From assembly GCA_020284085.1 (NCBI GenBank), contig JACEVL010000774.1:1-64000 (forward strand): DNA of 64,000 bases, written 5' to 3'. The stretch's first letter is position 1. Every line of letters begins with the position of its first letter. This document shows, in pieces, positions 9,147 through 22,109 of the stretch. A model generated the notes under the pieces. The model ran no database searches. It saw only the letters and a program-made list of their open reading frames with translations, and was not told the origin of the DNA. This DNA is from Aporrectodea caliginosa (lineage: Eukaryota; Annelida; Clitellata; Crassiclitellata; Lumbricidae). A program made the position numbers and the translations under genes.

Positions 9147-11474
9147 CTGATGAATTTGCTGCCTGAGATTCTCAATAATTTTGTCTTTATCAGAAATTTT
9201 TCTCCTTAACTCTGTGACAACAGTTTTACTGTCATTATAATGTAACAAATGCTCCTCTTCATCTTTCTTAGCTTTCTGCTTTAACACAGCAAATGACTCA
9301 CAGGCCATTTTCATGGACGAGTTGGTTTGCTGAATTGTCACTGTGAACAAATTAAATAAAATGATACAGACATGGTTTCATAAACTTTTTATAATGTTGT
9401 TTTCTTTTTTTCTGTACAAACTAAATAGATTACATAATCTGTCACAAAACATATAAATGCATAAAACTGACAATTTCATATACATTTATAGAAGTATATA
9501 ACTTGCACTACCAGGCCACAGGATTTCACACAGTGAAATAGCATAATGCCTGTCTCAACTGATGATGCCATGCCACAAGAGTAAACTCCAGCCAGCTATA
9601 ATATGTTAAAAAAAATACAGTCCAAGTTCAAGATCGCGAAACTGTTGAAAGGGAACCTCTATGTGTAGCAGTGATTCATTATATATGAACTCTTATAAGA
9701 CAACAAAGGTCTATAGACAAAGGTCAATACAGATCATAACAGCTTCGCATAGTGACTCACTGACACAAGGCAACATGGAATTTCTCAGTAGCCAGCCCTA
9801 AAATGGCTTCAAACCATGAAAACCATAATCCGCATTTCACATAGTGGGCATTAGCAATCCAGTGAGATGACTTTTACCCAGAGAGACACTCAGGGTTAAC
9901 CATTTTTACATATAATATATGTAAAAATGGTTAACCCTGAGTGTCATTCAGGCCAGGAATTCTTAGATATTATCTAAGAATTCCTGGCCTGAATGACACT
10001 CATTGTTAACACCAAGTCAAGGAGGTTAAGACACACGTTTTACTTTACTTTAGATCTGTTAGATAGCCATGTTAAAGCACCTCTGAGGCTCTTAAAACGT
10101 GCCATGCAAGTGCATGGCGGACCCCGGCCATGTTCTGAACCCGCTCCTCCCTCCTGTAAAGACACTCCCCTATTCCCTGCGTCCCAGACCACATGACCGA
10201 ATTGTCCCACAGGCTGACAACTTAATGAGAAAAACGTTTTTAACAAGAATGCTTTATAATGTGTAATTTCATGTAAACCAAAGTGCCGTTATGCAGTTGG
10301 ATAAATAAAGAATATACTTACTTACTTACTTAGATCTATACATACATATGTACAGCAAAACTTCATTACATCAAAGTTCAAAGGACCATCATTAACGGTT
10401 CTATATATCTGAGGTTCAAAATAAACGAGACAGATATTCACGTCAAGCTACATCTGACGCTATCCAAATATGGAAGTGTACATGTCTTTGTGTAGCAAAT
10501 GCTCGACCTCTACCGCTGCCCGATTGAATGGAAGTCATGTCTTTTAAAGCCCATGTGCAAACCGTGCTAGCCCAATGCCGATGCGCAGAGGCACACGAGG
10601 CATATGCTCTAACCAGTGTAGCCAACCAGACCATAGCTCATTTTCAGTTTTGTGGCATTCTATATCACTGTCTGACAACTATAGCTATCAGCCCATTCAA
10701 TGCTACTAGTGCAATTGGCGCTGGTGTCAGTGGTGTCACTGTAGTCAAAACCCTCGTCTTAATCACCCCCACCGTTCACAAGCTCTCAGGTCAATAAAAT
10801 GAGTCTAAGGTACAAAGACTAAATCAGATAACAAACTTGCCTCAATTGACTGACCCCTTCCACTGACCGGTCATACATGTGCAATTGTGCATCAGTCTTT
10901 GTCTCATACTGGAAGCCCATCGGCAAACAAAGCATCTGATATCCTGATTATTCACTGCTAAGCTGCAACTAGCATCATGTCACCAAATGGTCCTGTAACT
11001 TCGATATATATCTGCTAGTTAACAGTTCAATATGGACTGTAGAGTAACTTCTAAATAAGCAAGGTTCAATAAAACAGAGTTATATTTGTATGTGTTTGCA
11101 TTGGTTGTGGCTGGGCCTTTGACTGCTATTCGATATAACTGGAAGTTCAAATTACCAAAGTTGGAAATACTGAAGTTTTACTGTACATACATATGTATGA
11201 ACTTATATGTATATGTGACACTTTATGTGTACATACAAGTTCTTAAGGCAAGGCAAGAAGATAACACTGCAAATAAAAACAATTAGCTACCTTTCAGGTG
11301 AGCATTCTCTGTCATTAGTTGATTGATTCGGGCAATGGCTTCATCAGCTGTTAAGTTTCCCAAAGTTTCATCTGACATCAAATGATTCTCCATCATCGTT
11401 GGTGGTCCACTCAGATTCAGATGCAATGATGATCCAGCTGATCGTGGCACTCCACTCTGGCCAACAGAAGTCAT
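9147..11474 (-). CDS. NEMO/optineurin-like coiled-coil protein, N-terminal two exons
   Basis: The only likely host gene. Exon 1 is 11474-11291: ATG at 11474, 61 codons plus one base, donor AAAG|GTAGCT. Exon 2 is 9340-9147: acceptor TTGTTCACAG, donor CATCAG|GTAATT. The phase-1 junction joins in frame as ENAHLK-V-TIQQTNSSMK. The protein has a Ser/Pro-rich N-terminus, then a coiled coil from about residue 41 (LTADEAIARINQLMTEN, then MKMACESFAVLKQKAKKDEE). The spacing of L-T-x-x-E, LMTEN, LK and N-x-x-MK matches the first coiled coil of optineurin and NEMO, adaptors of NF-kB signalling and autophagy. That assignment is from recall of the family and is not searched. Later exons should lie below 9147 but are not resolved. 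The intron contains the palindrome pair at 9885-10002 and a retroposon. Confidence 0.55.
9885..10002. repeat. Two overlapping perfect palindromes
   Basis: Palindrome 1 (9885-9945, 61 bp) has exact 30-base arms around one A. Palindrome 2 (9938-10002, 65 bp) has exact 32-base arms around one T. They share 8 bases (TGAGTGTC), giving arm order A-A'-B-B' with GACACTC at three points. Lies in the intron of the coiled-coil gene. A natural cruciform or hairpin former. Confidence 0.95.
10040..10331 (+). mobile_element. Retroposon 3' fragment with ACTT tail
   Basis: About 290 bp ending in TAAATAAAGAATATACTTAC followed by more ACTT repeats, a tail typical of LINE- or SINE-mobilised sequence. TAGATCT occurs near the left end (about 10051) and right after the tail (about 10331), a possible TSD. 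I do not recognise the family. Confidence 0.5.
10720..10950. repeat. Unknown dispersed repeat, paralogue of 26600-26744 plus 29988-30050
   Basis: Shares, in the same order, GTCAATAAAATGAG, CCCCTTCCACTGA, CATCAGTCTTTGTCTCATAC/ATCAGTCTTTGTCTCATAC and GGCAAACAA with the sequence flanking the RTE at 26745-29987. Here the two halves are contiguous, so this copy represents the unoccupied insertion site. Confidence 0.8.
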
Positions 11475-12479
11475 GGCTTCAACTAAGCAGTTTATTCAAT
11501 TATATGCCGATGTAACCAAGGCCTACTCAGGCACTGAGCATTCCTGTAAGGTACAACCAACACAGATGCCATAAAAGCATTGACTATAAATGTCATCAAG
11601 TAACATCTGAGAAGTAATTTAGATTAATAATTATTTCCAAAGTCTATGAACTGAGTCACTGATTCAGAACACCTCAGTCTCAATGTTTCCCTTCATCATG
11701 CATTAACATTTGCATACTTTGTCTAGTCATAAAATTCACTCCAGACAAAAGGTCATATTAAACATCTACAGTCCATAGCCAGAATTCATTCAGTCAATTT
11801 CACAAATCACCAGTTTAGTAATGTCAAGTAATATAACAACACTTGCATAGTGCATCTTAAGTGCCTCCCAGAGGTGCTGTGTAGGCAGCTCAGTCACATG
11901 AAAAAGGTGTGCTTAATGTTAGAGAATATGTAACGCAGTCCGCAATAAGTGGAACCAAGCGAATTTCAGTAAATAAATTGTTCCATAACAATGGTCCGAT
12001 AGAGAAGCCCCGACATGCACGTCTCAGGGTGCGAGAACGAGCTAATACTGTAAAACATCAGAAAATATTTGATTCTTTGAAGCCTCTGTTCAAAAGATGT
12101 CTTTTACTGTGTCATCAAAAACAAGCTAAACTACTCAAACATAAAAAACTTGATGCATTCAATTGTTTCAAGTATAAAATTAACTTTGAACTAGCGCATC
12201 TCAGAAGGCAAACACCATTACACGTACACTTTTTTCAGTAGTCATAAATAAGACTTACTCTACTACTGAATTAGGAAATAACTTGGTTGGAGGCAATGGG
12301 TTGCTGTAGAAAGTTAGAAATCAGTAAAGTATAAAAGATTTTGTTTGTCTCTAGGAGTCAATACAAATTAGTGCATTGTCTTATTTGTGAGATGAAAGAT
12401 ATCGTGGCCTCAGGGCTCAAGTGACTGCATAACTACATTATGCCTAAGCGAGGGGGAATAGGTTTCAGCTGACAGTCAC
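11475..12479. other. Upstream of the coiled-coil gene; no confident gene
   Basis: Would contain the 5' UTR and promoter of the minus-strand gene. A plus-strand 110-codon frame (11909-12241; basic, with HQKQAKLLKHKKLDAFNCF) has no family I recognise and may be chance. A tract at 12348-12393 (GTCTCTAGGAGTCAATACAA) recurs diverged at about 14915. Confidence 0.3.
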
Positions 12480-12690
12480 GGGGGGCCCGTGGCGCATTGG
12501 ATAACATCTGGCAAAGTGACTGAGAGGTACTGAGTTCGAGCCCCCGTTGGGCGGATATGCTTTGTGTTTGCAGGCTGTCTGTTCTGTTAGTAGTTAAGAT
12601 TTGTGTCTTGTGAATTGCATAATTGTACACTGTAACCGGTTGCGGTGTGTCAACCGGATTGTTGAATAAACGAAAATATATTATTATAAC
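12480..12690 (+). mobile_element. tRNA-derived SINE, copy 1
   Basis: Head carries pol III box A-like TGGCGCATTGG and box B-like GAGTTCGAGCC. The body has GGCTGTCTGTTCTGTTAGTA, shared with the copies at 13758 and 45767. The 3' end is a variant (ATTGTTGAATAAACG then ATT-rich tail) rather than the GGCGCTTAATAAAG end of the other two. Not a tRNA gene. Confidence 0.85.
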
Positions 12691-12797
12691 AATGAACCTG
12701 ATTACGTCATCTTGGTCAGGCGACTTTGGCGCTGGAGGAGCAAGGGCCGAGCAAGTCTTTGGAGCGACACCAATTGTCAATCACGGAATGTCTACAC

Positions 12798-13757
<960 letters not shown>

Positions 13758-13979
13758 GGGGGGGGGCCCGTGGCGCTTTGGATAACAGCTGGCACAGAGA
13801 CCGAGAGGTACCGAGTTCGAGCCCCGTTGGGCGGATTTGCTTTGTAGGCTGCTATTAGCGCCGTTGTATTACATGGCTGTCTGTTCTGTTAGTAGTTAAG
13901 ATTTCAATTGCATAACGTGTAAATGTACAGCGCAGTGCGTTTGTCAGGCGCTTAATAAAGAAAAGATTATTATTATTGC
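13758..13979 (+). mobile_element. tRNA-derived SINE, copy 2
   Basis: G-run, box A-like TGGCGCTTTGG, box B-like GAGTTCGAGCC, a body shared with the copy at 45767 and a 3' end GGCGCTTAATAAAGAAAAG followed by ATT repeats. It follows the hAT transposase relic directly. Confidence 0.9.
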
Positions 13980-14037
13980 GCGAAGAAACAAAAGCGCTGT
14001 AGGCCTACAGATTCAAACTTTATGTACTCCCAATATT

Positions 14038-15462
14038 GTGCTCCATAGACATGGTTTTAAAAAGATGAAGGAAATGGAACTAAGCCATGAAACAGAACCA
14101 CCACCACTAAAGTCAGAAGTGGTCAAAGCAATTGGCCATATTGCTAGTGGTAACAGTGCAGACAACGTTCCAGCAGAGTTGTTTAAGTCTGGCGGTGAGA
14201 CAGTCCTAGAAAAAATGCATCGAATTTGTGTGGCACTATGGGAAACTGGAGAGTGGTCAGAGGACTGGACTGATTCTACCTTTGTCACCATTAGGGCTGT
14301 CAACGGGCCCCCGAGTACCCGGGCCCCCGTTCGTAGGGTCAAGCCAGGGCCCTTAAATCAAAACCCTAAAACCCGACCAAAGACGCATAATACGGTAAGT
14401 GGGTCGAAGTTTTAAAAGCTTTGTCATGTTCCGCGGTGGAATAACGGACATCGTCTATCGCGTGTGAAGCTTTGCAGTAGCACCCGATACGCGCTAGCTA
14501 CAGTAGCGGATTAGTCATCGACGCGTAGGGCGGTTGGAACCTGCACCTAATTGCCGGCTACCATAAGACCACCCAAGGGCTCTGATATAATAAGGGTTAT
14601 TATACAGAAGTCCTTGGGACGAACCTGCCACCTGTTAGCTGACGCGCAAGCCAAAGATGACCAACTTTGAATTAGGCCCTAGTGCAACGACCTCCTATAT
14701 ATAATGACATAGGCGCGGAGGGGATTTGGCTGCCGCATCCCTCTTGGTTTATGCCGGCGCCCTTCTGACCAGACAAGTTCATGTGGGCTGTGGGCAGCCG
14801 GAAAGTTGCGCCCCTCTGAGAGTGTGTTTCCCACGCAGGCTATTTATTGTTCATCCTGAACTGGCCGGCAACAGTTATCAATCAGTTTAGCACTCAGGTT
14901 ACGAAATTTAAGTAGTCTCTAGGAATCAACACAAATTAGGCCGCTGTCTTATTTACCCAGTGACGGACTGACGGGCGCCCGTTCAGGCTGAGCTCGGGCC
15001 CCCGGGCCGCATTTTACTAACATTTTGACAGCCCTAGTCACCATTCCAAAGAAGGGTGATTTCAGGCAATGCACAAACTACAGAACAATTGCTTTGGTAT
15101 CACATGCCAGTAAAATCATACTAAGAATAATCTTGGAAAGGATAAGGAAAAAGACGGAATTAGAAATTGCTGAGGAACAAGCTGGTTTTCGTCAAGGAAG
15201 AGGCACAAGAGATCAGATCACAAACCTGAGGATCATTATGCAAAAAGCAAAGGAACATCAACAGCCTCTCTTCGTGTGTTTAGTTGATTTTAAGAAGGCA
15301 TTCGACTCATTTGGACAACCATGTTGGAAATGGGATATCCAGGACACAGAGTTGACAAACCTCTACAGAAAGCAAAAGGCTAGGGTCAGGGTGGCTGGAG
15401 TACAATCCAACGAGTTTCTAGTCAGACGCGGCGTACGACAAGACCAAAAATGTGTTTTAAGA
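14038..15462 (+). pseudogene. RTE-like reverse transcriptase fragment split by a hAT
   Basis: Before the insertion the frame reads KSEVVKAIGHIASGNSADNV and KMHRICVALWETGEW. After it come PKKGDFRQCTNYRTIALVSH, AEEQAGFRQGRGTRDQI and the first catalytic block CLVDFKKAFDS. The frame then jumps to a shortened YRKQKARVRVAGVQ and stops matching after VRRGVRQDQK. The FADD motif, thumb and 3' end are absent. A third RTE lineage in the window, distinct in sequence from those at 4105 and 26745. Confidence 0.85.
14292..15036. mobile_element. hAT element, TAGGG-type termini, GC-rich
   Basis: Flanked by the exact 8-bp duplication GTCACCAT (14284-14291 and 15037-15044). Termini TAGGGCTGTCAA and TTGACAGCCCTA are 12-bp-class inverted repeats. 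Subterminal CGGGCCCCCG blocks occur near both ends (about 14302 and 14995). The 745-bp interior has no open frame of note. Excision restores the RT frame VTIPKKGD. Confidence 0.92.
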
Positions 15463-17767
15463 GTTTCATGTTTTTCACTTTGTAGACTGTAACAGACCTG
15501 ACTGTCTGTAAATCTAATGCTGACATAGTGACATCTATCGACTGAAAATGCCAAAAGTAGAAGAAATATTGTTGTGTATATTATAACCTTATATATCTTT
15601 ATTTGTTGACTGTTGAGCATACATCAGTAGTGAGCTAAGTGCAAATTTTACCATACATAACGCTTTTCCTCTTGTCTTAGTAACCTGAGAGTTATTATTT
15701 TATCTTAGGAACATACACAGAAACTAGCTTTTTCAACTTGTAAAGTAACAGCATACTATATAAGCTTTCATTTAATTTGTTATTGTAACCTAAAAACTTA
15801 CAAATTCGCTGTGCATTCCTTTAGAAATCAATGCATACAAGCTACAATCCTAAGTTTACCATGCTAGTCTTCGTTTCGCACACCTTCACATCCTAAAAAG
15901 TCGTAAGTTTCTTGCAAGTGTAGGGCCTTGCAATGTCGCTCACCATCTTTTCAAGGAAGAAACCTCCCTATCAAAAAACTTTGCGCCCTTAGCAAGAAAA
16001 CCATATTGACAAACTGTGACAGTATTAATTTTTTCAGTCTAGAATGGTTTTATGATTCTTTCTCTGGAGACGTGCGCGGTGACTTTGTGCTTTCTTAGTC
16101 TATGTTTTCGAGTACTCAAAGAATGTGATGTTGAGATTAACTTTTCTCAGATTTAAGTTACGACATGATGTAAGGACTGTACATTGTAATTTCGCAACTG
16201 CCATAGAGCGTGTTTTTGGTAAAGTTTTAGGTTTGGTGATAAATTCTGATTAAGCATTGATTGCTTGTGCAGTTGTAGCATAAGATGGTTTGAGTTCCAT
16301 TAGAGCAAATACGACGTTGTGATTTGCAAAGGCGAATACCAAGAGATTTGTACAGTCTTTCAGTTGCAAGTCGACTCAGCCTCCCCATGGCTAGGGTAAA
16401 CCTAAGCTGATAACTTTAATTGTATGACACTTGCTATAACTCGCTAATATATGCTGTACTTGCTCAATAATCAATGAGAAATGCACAGTCTTCCAAATGT
16501 CTGTCAACTCAGCCATGTCTTCACTAGGCGAACCCTAGCTAACCCTAACTAACCCTAAGTAACCCTAGCTAACCCTAACTAACCCTAGGTAAGCCTAGCT
16601 AAAATGAATTCATGTCTAAAAATAAAGTTCTTTGGCTGTAGCACAAACAGACCCTCTTACTATAAGTTGAATATTCATTGAGAAATGTATAGTCTGACTC
16701 GTCTTCCAAATGCAAGTCAACTCAGCCATGTCTTCACTAGGCAAACCCTAATACTAGGGTACAAGCATTTGCTTGATGCCTAAAAACCAGTACTAGCTGC
16801 ATTGGCCTGAGTTTGGCCTCCAAGCTTACAGTTTATATCTAGCTACAAGGACTTGATACCTAAGTGTAAAAGGCTGTAGCCCAAAAAAAAGCTTAGCGCC
16901 ACTACTAAATAATTAAAATTGGCCAGGCTTGCGTGCACTCTCATTGGTTGCAAGTACAAACCACAACCCTAGCTGCATTGGCCTCCACGCTTAAAGGCTA
17001 AAGCTTGCTACATGGACTGGCTGCCTAAGTGTAAAAGGCTGTAGCCCAAAAACAATGCTTAGAGCTAGCTTGGATGTAGTGTAAAACAATGCAATTTGAG
17101 CTTAATGAATATTCTATGAGCTTTGGTCAGGCTTGTGTGCCTTGTCATTGAGTGCTAGCCCAAAGAAGGGGGAGTGGCAGGGGTGGTAGTTGTAGGCTAG
17201 TGCCTAAAAGGTGCGACCTTTGAAATGACCCTCCCGGTTTATTCTGAAAGTGGTAGTCGTTTCTAGGTGGATGACATCATTTGACCTTTGACCTGTACTT
17301 TGGTCTTTATGCTAGTAATAGTAGTACGTTTCAAATTATCGTTATAATGGCACTATGGTTCAAATTATCGTTATAATGGCACTATGGTTCAATTTATTAT
17401 TATACTTGCACTTAGCTCACTACTTACATCGCAGTTGCATTAATTAATTTATTATCTGTCAAAATTCTGTACAGTATCTACATTTACATTTTATTAACAG
17501 TTTCCTTAAATATATCAAAATCATTTTATAGTTTTGATCTTACAAAATACAAATTTTAATTTAAAAATTATGTCAAACCCTATGAAGCATCAGAAGTTAT
17601 TAGGTGCTCAAAATTGTAAGAAAAAACAAGAAACAAAAGTTAGTATCAGAAAGCAAAAAGGATGGCTTTCCAACTATTTCAACAAAACAGAAACTAATTT
17701 GGCTTAGTGTCAGTGCCCAGTCTTCATTCGTTTGTAATATGCTGATATTGTATGTACTTGCTTAAAT
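15463..17767. other. Gene-free stretch with degenerate repeats
   Basis: No coding signal. A partly tandem family repeats CAACTCAGCCATGTCTTCAC near 16506 and 16720 (diverged near 16375), and AAAGGCTGTAGCCCAAAAA near 16868 and 17035. CTAACCCTA-rich telomere-like 8-10-mers lie at about 16530-16605. A roughly 29-bp unit (CAAATTATCGTTATAATGGC...) is repeated at 17331-17390. Confidence 0.6.
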
Positions 17768-18163
17768 AGCTTTAATGTAATGTAATGTAATGTAATTAGC
17801 AACTTCTATTGCACCGGTGTCTAATGCACAAGGCATCAACCGATGGCACACCAAAACCAAGCCGTGATCAGGTCAACATCCAAAAGATCAGTCCGTAAGA
17901 GACAGCCTACGGTGGATAAGTAATTTGAAAGAGGTAAGTTTTCAGCCGCGAACGAAATGACCCAAGCGACTGAGCACAGCGTACAGACACAGGAAGAGAG
18001 AGTTCAAAAAGTAGGTCCAGATACTGAAAAAGCTCGTTTGCCAAGAACAGTTCTTGATTTTGGTATGACCAGACAAAGATGATCAGATGACCTCATTGAA
18101 TAATGATAAGTCTGGGGAATAAGAACTGATTTTAAATATTGTGGTTGGCCAGAATTTACAGTT

Positions 18164-19548
18164 TTATATACTATGAGCCCCAATTTGAAACGAATTCTTC
18201 TGCTGAACAGGAAGCCAATGCAAAGATTTAAGCACAGGGGTTATATGTTCATATTTGGATGTATTAGTTATGGCTCTAGCCAGAGAGTTCTGAACCCTTT
18301 GCAGTTTAAGCAAGTTAGACTTATTGATGCCAGTAAGAAGTGAATTACAGTAATCCAGGCGACTGGAAACCAATGCATTTGCCAGAGATATTCTTGCAGA
18401 CATTGGCACAAAACGCCTAATTCTGCGTATGTCACGAATGAACATGTAGGATGACTTACAAATACTGTTTACATGGCCACTGAGAGACATGGTAGAATTA
18501 AAAACAACACCTAAGTTACGTGCAGCATCGGCCAAATGAACAATTGAGTCACCCAGTTTCAATGACTTAAGCCCATCAAATTTTTTAAGTTGCTGTGGAG
18601 TACCCAGTAGCAGAAATTCAGTCTTTGATGGGTTAAGGAGGAGTTTATTGGATGCCATCCAGGACTGTACCTCATCAAAGACAGCAGACAACAGCTGTAC
18701 AGATGAGTTACATGACAGACTGTCAAATGAAATGTAAATTTGAGTATCATCAGCATAGAAATGATATCTCAGCGAATGATTATCAAGCAATGCTCCTAGT
18801 GGTGTGGTGTATAATGTAAACAAAAGAGGGCCAAGCACAGATCCCTGTGGTACACCGCATGTCAACAAAGCATCAGATGAATAATTACCATTTAAATACA
18901 CTGACTGAGTGCGTGGACTAAGATAAGTACTAAACCAATTTAGTGCAGGGCCAGAGATCCCAAACCAGTTCTCAAGACGATGAAGAAGAACAGAATGATC
19001 CACAGTATCAAAAGCAGCAGACAAGTCAAGAAGAACAAGTGCTGTCACCCTGTCACCTTACCACCATCCAATGATGTCAAATGATGAACAGTAAGAAGTG
19101 CAGATTCTGTTGAGTGAAACTTACGATAGGCAGACTGAAAAGGGGAGATTAGGGAGTTTGATGACAGGTGAGTTTGCATGCGATTCATGACTATCCGTTC
19201 AAGGATTTTAGATATAAAATTCAAGGTTGAGATAGGCCTATAGTTTGATAGCTCATCAGGATCAAGAGATGGTTTCTTAAGTAGCGGATGAACTATGGCA
19301 TGAGCAAAAGCAGATGGGAAGGAGCCCTCAAGCAATGAGAAATTGATAATCGATGTAATGGTGGGGCCAAGGACATCAAAGCACTCTTTCAGAAACCAAG
19401 TAGGAATAATGTCAAGGAGACCGGTTTTGTTAGGTGAGGAAAAGACAAGTGTTCGAACCTCTTCCAGAGTAGTTGGCAGAAAGTAGTCCATGACAGGAGG
19501 TGTACAATTTGGATAGAGGAATTTGTCCAATGCAAAGGAACTGACCAA
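18164..19548 (-). pseudogene. Reverse transcriptase of the L2/CR1-like LINE
   Basis: Two overlapping frames. The first has LDEL-type finger residues DPDELSNYRPISTLNFISK and FQSAYRKFHSTESAL. The second has the catalytic LLDLSAAFDTVDH, GVPQGSVLGPLLFTLYT, YHFYADDTQIYISF and ASNKLLLNPSKTEFLLLG. The C-terminus reads LVSSRLDYCNSLL and LKSLHWLPVQQ, after which the frame shifts; the next frame continues with IVYKTVNSGQPQYL. The catalytic YADD is intact, but the frameshifts prevent a full product. Confidence 0.88.
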
Positions 19549-19569
19549 TTTAAGACGTATACCAGAAAT

Positions 19570-20927
19570 TTTGTCTGCAAAAAGTTCAAGAATTTACTTG
19601 CAAGATCATGGGCAGCTAAGCACATAGTAGGGGAAATATGCAACTTATCCCGATGTAACAATTTATTTAAGGCCAGCCACAAAGATTTTGGTGATGTAGA
19701 ACTTTCAGCAATTAAATTGGTTAAATATTCAGATTTGGCAGATGAAACAAGTTTTCGAACACGTTTGCACTGTTGCTTAAATTTAATGTGATCAGAAGGC
19801 AAACGAGAGTGGTGCCACCAACGCTCCAGTTGACTTCTGCGACGCCTAGCCTCAGAAATGGCAGAATTGAACCAAGGCTGTGGTGTGCGCTCAACAACCC
19901 TCTTAATTTTAAAAGGAATTTGCTTATCAAGCAGGTCACTTAGAGTGGACTGGAACTGCACAGCCAGCTCATTAGCTGTTTGTGCAGGAGTTAGCAACAA
20001 AGCAGATGCCAAGATATCATTCTTTAGCTTATTTAAATCAATTTTATGCCAATGGCGAAATTTAACGATTTTATAATTTGGAGGTGGTTTAAAAGGGAAG
20101 TCAAATTTTGAGAAAATGGCAACATGATCCGAAAAATATGACTCTACAGAAGTAACAGAATGAAGTGATTTAGAATCAGAACGAGTTATTAGGACATCCA
20201 AAGTGTGACCCTTATTGTGTGTAGGAAAGGTAATGAGCTGTTGCATGTCAAACCCTTCCAACATATCAAGAAATGCAAAGAGCAGTGATTAGCCACATCT
20301 ACATGAATATTAAAGTCACCCATAATAACTATTTCAGAAGGAGAGGAAATCAAGTACTCAAGTAGGGACTGAAATTCACTAAAAAAAGTCAGTCAAAGAG
20401 AAGGATGGTGGGCGATAGATGTTAACAAACAATACTTGCTTGTTACCAGAATTTAGAGTAGCAGCCAAGACCTCAAATGACTTGGGCTTTGGAATGGGCA
20501 AACTGAACTTATGCAATGGGAGATGTGATTTGAAAAGAAAAGCAAGCCCTCCACCCTTACCACTAGACCGAGGTTCATTCAGGATAGAAAAGGTTGGAGG
20601 AGTTAGATCAGAAATGAATGCTGCTGTATCATTGGGTTGTAGCCAGGTCTCATTCAAAGCAAGTATGTGTAAAGAATGCTGGCAAAGAAAATTATGTAAG
20701 ACTGCAGCCTTATTTCGAAGAGAACAAATGTTTAATTGACCAATACCCAGACTCTGAATTCTAACCGGACCAGGGTTTATTTCAATGTCACCAGCCAGGA
20801 GAAATAGTAGAAGCAGATATAAAGACAACCCACGACATTTAGTTGAAGATGCTCTACGCAAACCAGAATGAAGAACAGGATGAGAAATATAGCTACTTGC
20901 ACTATACAATAGAACAGGCATGGGCAA
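19570..20927 (-). pseudogene. Leader, 2A-like site and endonuclease of the L2/CR1-like LINE
   Basis: A hydrophobic LYLLLLFLLAG run is followed by GDIEINPGP (20792-20766), the consensus of 2A-like ribosome-skipping motifs known from some non-LTR elements of marine invertebrates. Endonuclease landmarks follow: GQLNICSLRNKAAVLHNFL, LALNETWL and NIYRPPSF; after a frameshift, TFPTHNKGHTLDVLIT and YFSDHVAIF, and then the linker region. Confidence 0.85.
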
Positions 20928-22109
20928 CTTCTTTTAACAGAGGGCCGCCCTAAGGTTTTAAGGGCAGCTCAGGGGCCGTATGCCAATCGCTAGCTAATTT
21001 TTGCAGATTCATTTGTCTAGAAAATTTTATTCAAACTAAATATTACTGAATAATCGTTAAAGCAAGTGAGGATAATTTTTTTGACAAAAATCTAATTATC
21101 CTAATGACCTAATACATACAGTCCTGCACTAAAAATTAAAAAACAATGTTTTATTCCGTTTTAAAATACATAAAAGTCTGCACAATGTATGATGTAGGCC
21201 CTATCCATTTATTTGTTGTGCTATATCTAATGTGAGATCTGGCACTTCTTCTCATGGCACAAATCCGGAATGTTTGCTTTAATGTTCGAAGTGGCAATTC
21301 GAAGTTCATTGGAGGGATTGCCATCTGTTAGTCTGCACTTTGTTAGTTTCATCTTTGAAAAGAACTGTTCACAAATATCGGTGCATCATGCTTGGAAATA
21401 GTGAAAACAGTTTCAGGATATGAAAATCTAAGTGAAGGGTTAGAATCCATCCTGAGAAATGTAAAGTTTTGTAGGACTGAATTAGAGGTACCTCACGAAA
21501 TATTTCCTTTCCAACTCACTGTTGCATTGGAGTTCAATCAATTCCATTTTCATGGAGTTTGGTGGTGAATTGGCATCGATGGAAAGGTAGATTCAAACAA
21601 TTTAAGTCTAGTTCATGAGCAGTAATCAGCAAACCTGGACTGGAACTCTACTTCAATACAGTTATTTGTTCTGTTTACTTCTTGGTTATTTGCAGAATCA
21701 GTAAAACATGGAAAATGCACAGTATTGCCTGTTGATAGGCCTATATCTGATTCCCCACAGCAGCAACTTCGTATGAAAAGTTCTGATAGATGGTTTCTAA
21801 AGTAGCGAACCTACCCTCTCATGGTCTTGTTTCATGTAGAGAGCAGATTACATTGTTGACTTGAGTAGTAAACTAGTTTACTATAGACTAGAGGCCGGAT
21901 TCTTAATAAATAAGAAACAGATGTTTTAATGTCGGTCTATGTACAGAAATTCATTTGTGTAGGGCCGGATGAAAGGTTCCCAAACTAGGGCCGGATAAAA
22001 GGTCCCCAAAGTGCCAGGTACAGTGCTAATATAAAGGACATGCCAAGGGCCGGTTCAAAGGTCCCCGGGGGCCGGATCCGGCCCGCGGGCCGCCAGTTGC
22101 CCACCCCTG
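20915..22109. mobile_element. hAT element (CAGGGGTGGGCAACT-type) with transposase relic
   Basis: Flanked by the exact 8-bp repeat CAATAGAA (20907-20914 and 22110-22117). Ends CAGGCATGGGCAACT and AGTTGCCCACCCCTG are inverted, followed by GGGCCGG-rich subterminal repeats. On the minus strand near 21270-21380, CEQFFSKMKLTKCRLTDGN and LRIATSNIKANIPDL resemble the C-terminus of GTF2IRD2/Charlie-like hAT transposases. Otherwise decayed. Confidence 0.9.

Noticed and set aside
11909..12241. 110-codon plus-strand frame as a gene
   Set aside because: No recognisable domain, and it overlaps the likely upstream region of the minus-strand gene; mentioned only as unassigned.
16530..16605. True interstitial telomere
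   Set aside because: The units vary (CTAACCCTAA, CTAACCCTAG, AAGTAACCC) and do not form a regular hexamer array; treated as a degenerate repeat.
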